Below, in pieces: positions 35,299-39,040 of a stretch of DNA of 39,040 nucleotides. How positions within the stretch are numbered: the first letter of the stretch is position 1; each line of letters opens with the position of its first letter. Origin of the DNA: Phoronis australis (taxonomy: Eukaryota > Phoronida > Phoronidae); contig NMRA01000161.1 of assembly GCA_002633005.1 (NCBI GenBank), positions 377,975 to 417,014 on the forward strand, given 5' to 3'. Position numbers and translations under genes: made by a program. The notes below the pieces were generated by a model. That model was not told the DNA's origin. It searched no databases and saw nothing but the letters and a program-made list of their open reading frames with translations.

Positions 35299-38200
35299 AC
35301 AGCGTGTATCAGACCGCCTGCAATTATTTTTTTATTAAAAAAGACACCGATATTTGTAGACGTTTACGCGAACCGTACCTTAAGCAAATAACCAATTTTT
35401 GTTTAGACCTGTCTTAAGAAAACATTTTTTTGAGTATTCTAATTCGGAACATGCTGGGACCAGTAAAAAACTCGCTGTCTAGGAAAGAATTTGTGGTACC
35501 TCCTCTGTTAATGAGTATTTTCAGGAGCATTAAAAGTTAAGCATATCTGATGCTGAAACATAACGAATAGCCTAACATATACAAAACTGGAGTGCTAATA
35601 ATCAATGCGTACTACACTACAGGAAAAATAAGTTAAAGCAGGACACCGTTCATATGACTAGTGACGTAGGGAACGTGGTACTTCGTACCTAAGTCGACGT
35701 GTACCAATATCGATATTTCAGAACTTTTACATGTTGTAAGGCAATTATCCGAATCAGAAAATCGTGTCGCATTGATGAAGAATGATTGACTGTTCTATTT
35801 AGTTTAGTAAATGAAAATCTTATTTGGGGATAAAGCAATATACTATGTCTTGATATGCAGAAAATATATTACAGGTATGTTTGGGCTTCTGCTGAACGCC
35901 CGGGTTTGAAATAATTAAACGGTAAACCACGCTCACACTGTATAAGAGAGATTTCTTTCTGGATCATGGGCAAGACAGTTGGCATTGTTGCAGTCTGTAA
36001 TACTACTGTTTTCGGGTATTTCTTGGCGGAATTCCGTCACCAGAGGTAGCCTGGAATGCAATGACCAACAAATTGGCTGTCACCAACAACTCTGCTCTCC
36101 GCAACCATATCATGGGTTTAGATTGGTATGATGTCAAATTCTTGCCTATGATACCGAAACGAAAACACGGCCGGTAGACCCTCGAAAGCCTATTTACCCT
36201 AGGAAAGTGGGCGACAGGCTAGAGAACTTTAAAAATGTCTGAACTACATAATTCAGCAGTTTAATATGAATTTCAAAGTATAATGGTTGGTTACTAGCAT
36301 CCACATATTCCTAAATAGTGCACAGTATTTTTCTTTTTTACTTTGAACAATAAAAATTTATTAGTTCCGTAAAGCCCCACTACAAGCGCTGTTTTTCGTG
36401 ACGTCCCTGAGGCTGTGCAGATATAAGTCATTAGCCGTGCGAGTACGTAGTCCAGTGGACAGATCATTATGTGCATACTCATCTTGCCCGCTGGAGCCAT
36501 TTAACGTAAAAAAATCTAGTGAACGTTATTTTATTTCATAATTCTCAGGCTTTTGTAATAAAGAACACAGTACGCTCAACACACGCTATTTCCTAAAATT
36601 TTGCGACATCTGTCGGGAAATGATAACAACTTCGCTGTAGCAAATTTTTTAATGAAATTCGGTTTCCTGGTATTAAAATACTAAAAACTTGTAAGGAAAT
36701 TAAGTCAGCTCTAGTTACTTGTTGTGACATGTACACAACTTCGAAGAACAGTTCGATGGCTTGGAAGAAGAACAACTCGGGGAACGAAACTGGCCAATAA
36801 GGCAACAGGTGACGTCGCCGAAAGCCGACCTTAAAGAGCGCACCCTAATTCAAGTTAGCAGCTGAGAGTGAACGGCAGATGAACGCCAATTTTTTCAACA
36901 CCAGACAATAATTTAGTTTACTCAAGGAAGAATGTAATTTTTAATGACACTAATTTTGTGTCAGATTTTATTTGATCATTTAGTTTACCCACATCGGTGC
37001 AACAGCCGTTGTATGTTTTCTGTTCAGCTTGTACCATGGCAAGGCTACGGAGTCGGGGCCCTTTCCTGGTTCGTGGCGAGAGCGGCATCGTTCCACTACT
37101 AGTCAACAATACACTGCAGTAAACTTATATTATGAACTTTTGAGAACCGAGATCGTAGACGAATTATACCGATTAAGCACAGTTCTGTAGCCGAGAGGCA
37201 TTCACCCAATGAGCTATATGCATCTAAGCTTGATTTATCTTCACCCACGGGGCAGCCTCAGTGACGTCAAAGGCTCGTTAGCCAATAGGAATTGATATTG
37301 GAAAAACGCTTTTTTACATAAAATGTGGAAGAGTAACAAAGATGTGATTTCTGACATAGTCTTTATTCATTAATTAAGTTATATTAAAAATGCATGTTAT
37401 TCTACTTCACCGGGAAGCTTTTCACATAGGTCCCCTCCTCTTTTTGATATTAATGGCATCGTATTACGTTCCCCAATGGGGAAGCTTCATCACGTGACTC
37501 CAAGTCCGCCCTAACCACGATGGCTAAAAATGGCGGTACTCATCGACGGTTGACAATGTTTAGTTTTAATTGCAATGCATGGAATTCGCTTTAAGTCTTC
37601 AGAAAGTTAAGATAGCGTCGCATTACAGAATGATGATCTCCTCTTCAACGCACAAACCTATAAACTCCAGGGATAACTTACCAAGCTAAGTTACGGTCTT
37701 TTTTTAATACGCGGAGAGATGATCTGAAGAACGAAATGTTCTTCTCTATTAACACCTCAATGAACGCAATCTCCGGAAAATGTGATACCAACTAGCTTGT
37801 GTCACCTGAATACAAAATAAGCAAGTGGCACATGTTTATAGGCACGTCTACATTTGCTATCAGCTGCCATTTTCAATATTTGAAGTCAATGTTGATCGAC
37901 TGAAACACTGCATACCAAGAATATATCAAATATCTTGTTACTAGGTATGCAGCGGTATTTGACATATTAACTCATTTATTACATGTGTTGTAACTCAAAG
38001 CGCGTTAACAATGATACCAGATGTACCAGCTCGCTTACATATCAACAGTCAAATGGTTTTTGTTAGACGCAAAAAGCTGCTATACAGTTCCTTAAAGACA
38101 TGATTGGAAACCTTCCGTTCAGCAGTAATTAGGCAATGCTTCTTTACATCAACAGGTGTCGCCGTCTGCCCTTGACATGTAAAACTTGATCTAAGCTCCT

Positions 38201-38639
38201 ATTGTTTGGTTCGCAGCCGTTATCGCATTAAGGATGCATGTAGGGTTATAAAATACTGGTTGAAATAAATTGAAATTGGTTGCTTTTTAACGTGCTTGGG
38301 TTCTGAAATTGAATTACTCGTGAAAAGTTAGCGCAGAATCTTTCTTTCGCGGAAGAGACATGACAAAAAATGCCAAACCGCTGTGATGGGTTATTATTTC
38401 TTGACAACAGTTTAGATATTGGTTACATTATATTTAGCGTGATAGGTAATTGGCGTTTGCCTCCTGACATTCGACGAAAAAACGAGCCTGGCGCAGACCC
38501 AGTATGTTTAATGAAAGTGACTTCGAGACTTAAGAGTTTTGCTCTTACCGACGGCGCTGGCACCTCACAATTGCTGAAAAATGTTTAGTCGAGTAATTAT
38601 GGACATCACAGCCTGCAAATAATTTTTATATTTTTTCGT

Positions 38640-38938
38640 TGTCTCAGAAACTAGCAATTATGCATATATTGCCACTTTCTGTGATACAGAAAAATGGTCT
38701 CAACTGAACAATACTAACGAACTTGTCAGTTTCCAGCTAAGACCAAAGTTTCGTAACTATAAACGGTCAAAGTAAAAGAACGTCGTTTTGACGAAAGGTG
38801 GATGTACATCAGCTTCTGAAAAAGTGGAATCTAAACTATTTTAGTTGGATCGGCTGTACCCACTCAGCTGCAGCCTCATAACGCAGTCAAGGGGAACAGG
38901 TTCCGTTATTTGCTAATGGTATCATGTGACTGTTTCAG
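38640..38938 (+). repeat. Duplicated intron block D, copy 3
   Basis: Matches the second half of 3464-4157 and 9053-9736 (for example AACGTCGTTTTGACGAAAG, and AACTGAACAATACTAACGAAC against AACTGAACAATTCTAACGAAC). It ends at the acceptor of the last visible exon. Confidence 0.7.
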
Positions 38939-38980
38939 AATCCCCTACGGATATACTCACTACTTCGACAAGATCCATTG
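38939..38980 (+). CDS. Second gene: short Ser/Thr-rich exon
   Basis: Acceptor ACTGTTTCAG and donor G|GTAAGT; 42 bases, phase 1-1. It encodes ESPTDILTTSTRSI and the first base of a Gly codon. It sits in the same relation to intron block D as the SRCR and linker exons of the first gene, so it is probably a linker exon of the paralogue. The short length leaves room for error, but both splice sites are strong and the phase agrees. Confidence 0.6.
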
Positions 38981-39040
38981 GTAAGTTTTTGTTAAGGGTT
39001 ACTGAAAAATGCTATTGTAAACTGTTCTGAATACCGCACC

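Larger units (their letters stand above)
33858..38938. other. Intron of the second gene
   Basis: About 5 kb. It carries the plus-strand SINE at 35093-35298 and, at the right end, a copy of intron block D (38640-38938). Open frames such as 34311-34514, 34629-34879, 36294-36500 and 38370-38588 are short and unrecognised. I see no further exon. Confidence 0.55.

Overview
The window looks like nuclear DNA of a marine invertebrate. It is AT-rich, with short exons, long introns, dispersed repeats and tRNA-derived SINEs. The domain mix (SRCR plus ZP on a secreted or surface protein, and a THAP-domain frame like those in cnidarian and echinoderm mobile elements) fits an anthozoan cnidarian such as a coral or sea anemone. 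That assignment is inference; no marker gene fixes it.

Left edge (1-664, minus strand): a THAP zinc-finger frame that runs off the window. It is open except for one in-frame TAG at codon 23, so it reads as a nonsense-broken, probably transposon-related gene.

Main gene (plus strand, 4158-24082): a DMBT1-like surface protein. In order it has a two-exon SRCR domain (4158-4317, 4938-5116), three copies of a 69-bp Ser/Thr-rich linker exon (9737, 17848, 18838), a ZP domain in three exons (20501, 21673, 23355) with an R-T-K-R cleavage motif, and a final exon (23991-24082) encoding a hydrophobic C-terminal tail that resembles a GPI-attachment signal. All junctions I could test agree in phase; the SRCR pair and the linker exons are symmetric phase 1-1 modules. 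I found no signal-peptide exon for this gene in the window. Two 81-bp exon-like copies (2383, 11231) keep an open frame but have a poor GTCAAT donor.

Right part (33149 to the edge, plus strand): the start of a second, paralogous gene. It has a signal-peptide exon, an intact version of the 81-bp exon (33777-33857) and a short Ser/Thr-rich exon (38939-38980), and then leaves the window.

Between and inside the genes, introns are built from duplicated blocks. One block precedes the SRCR exon, the linker exons and the last visible exon of the second gene, so exons were copied together with their flanking introns. Other repeats are a ~700-bp element present twice (24656-25391, 31363-32048) ending in a 40-bp hairpin that is perfect in the first copy, an inverted-repeat pair around 5356-8115, two opposite copies of one SINE (21210, 35093), a third tRNA-like sequence (26321), a degenerate trinucleotide tract (5876-6053) and a scattered ACCAAATGGGT motif (26923-27080). 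Large stretches (about 12.5-17.8, 27.5-31.3 and 34-38.6 kb) show no gene I can support.

Biologically, SRCR plus ZP proteins act as secreted or anchored pattern-binding molecules that can polymerise through ZP. Two tandem genes with amplified linker exons look like an expanding recognition-receptor locus; this is inference from architecture.
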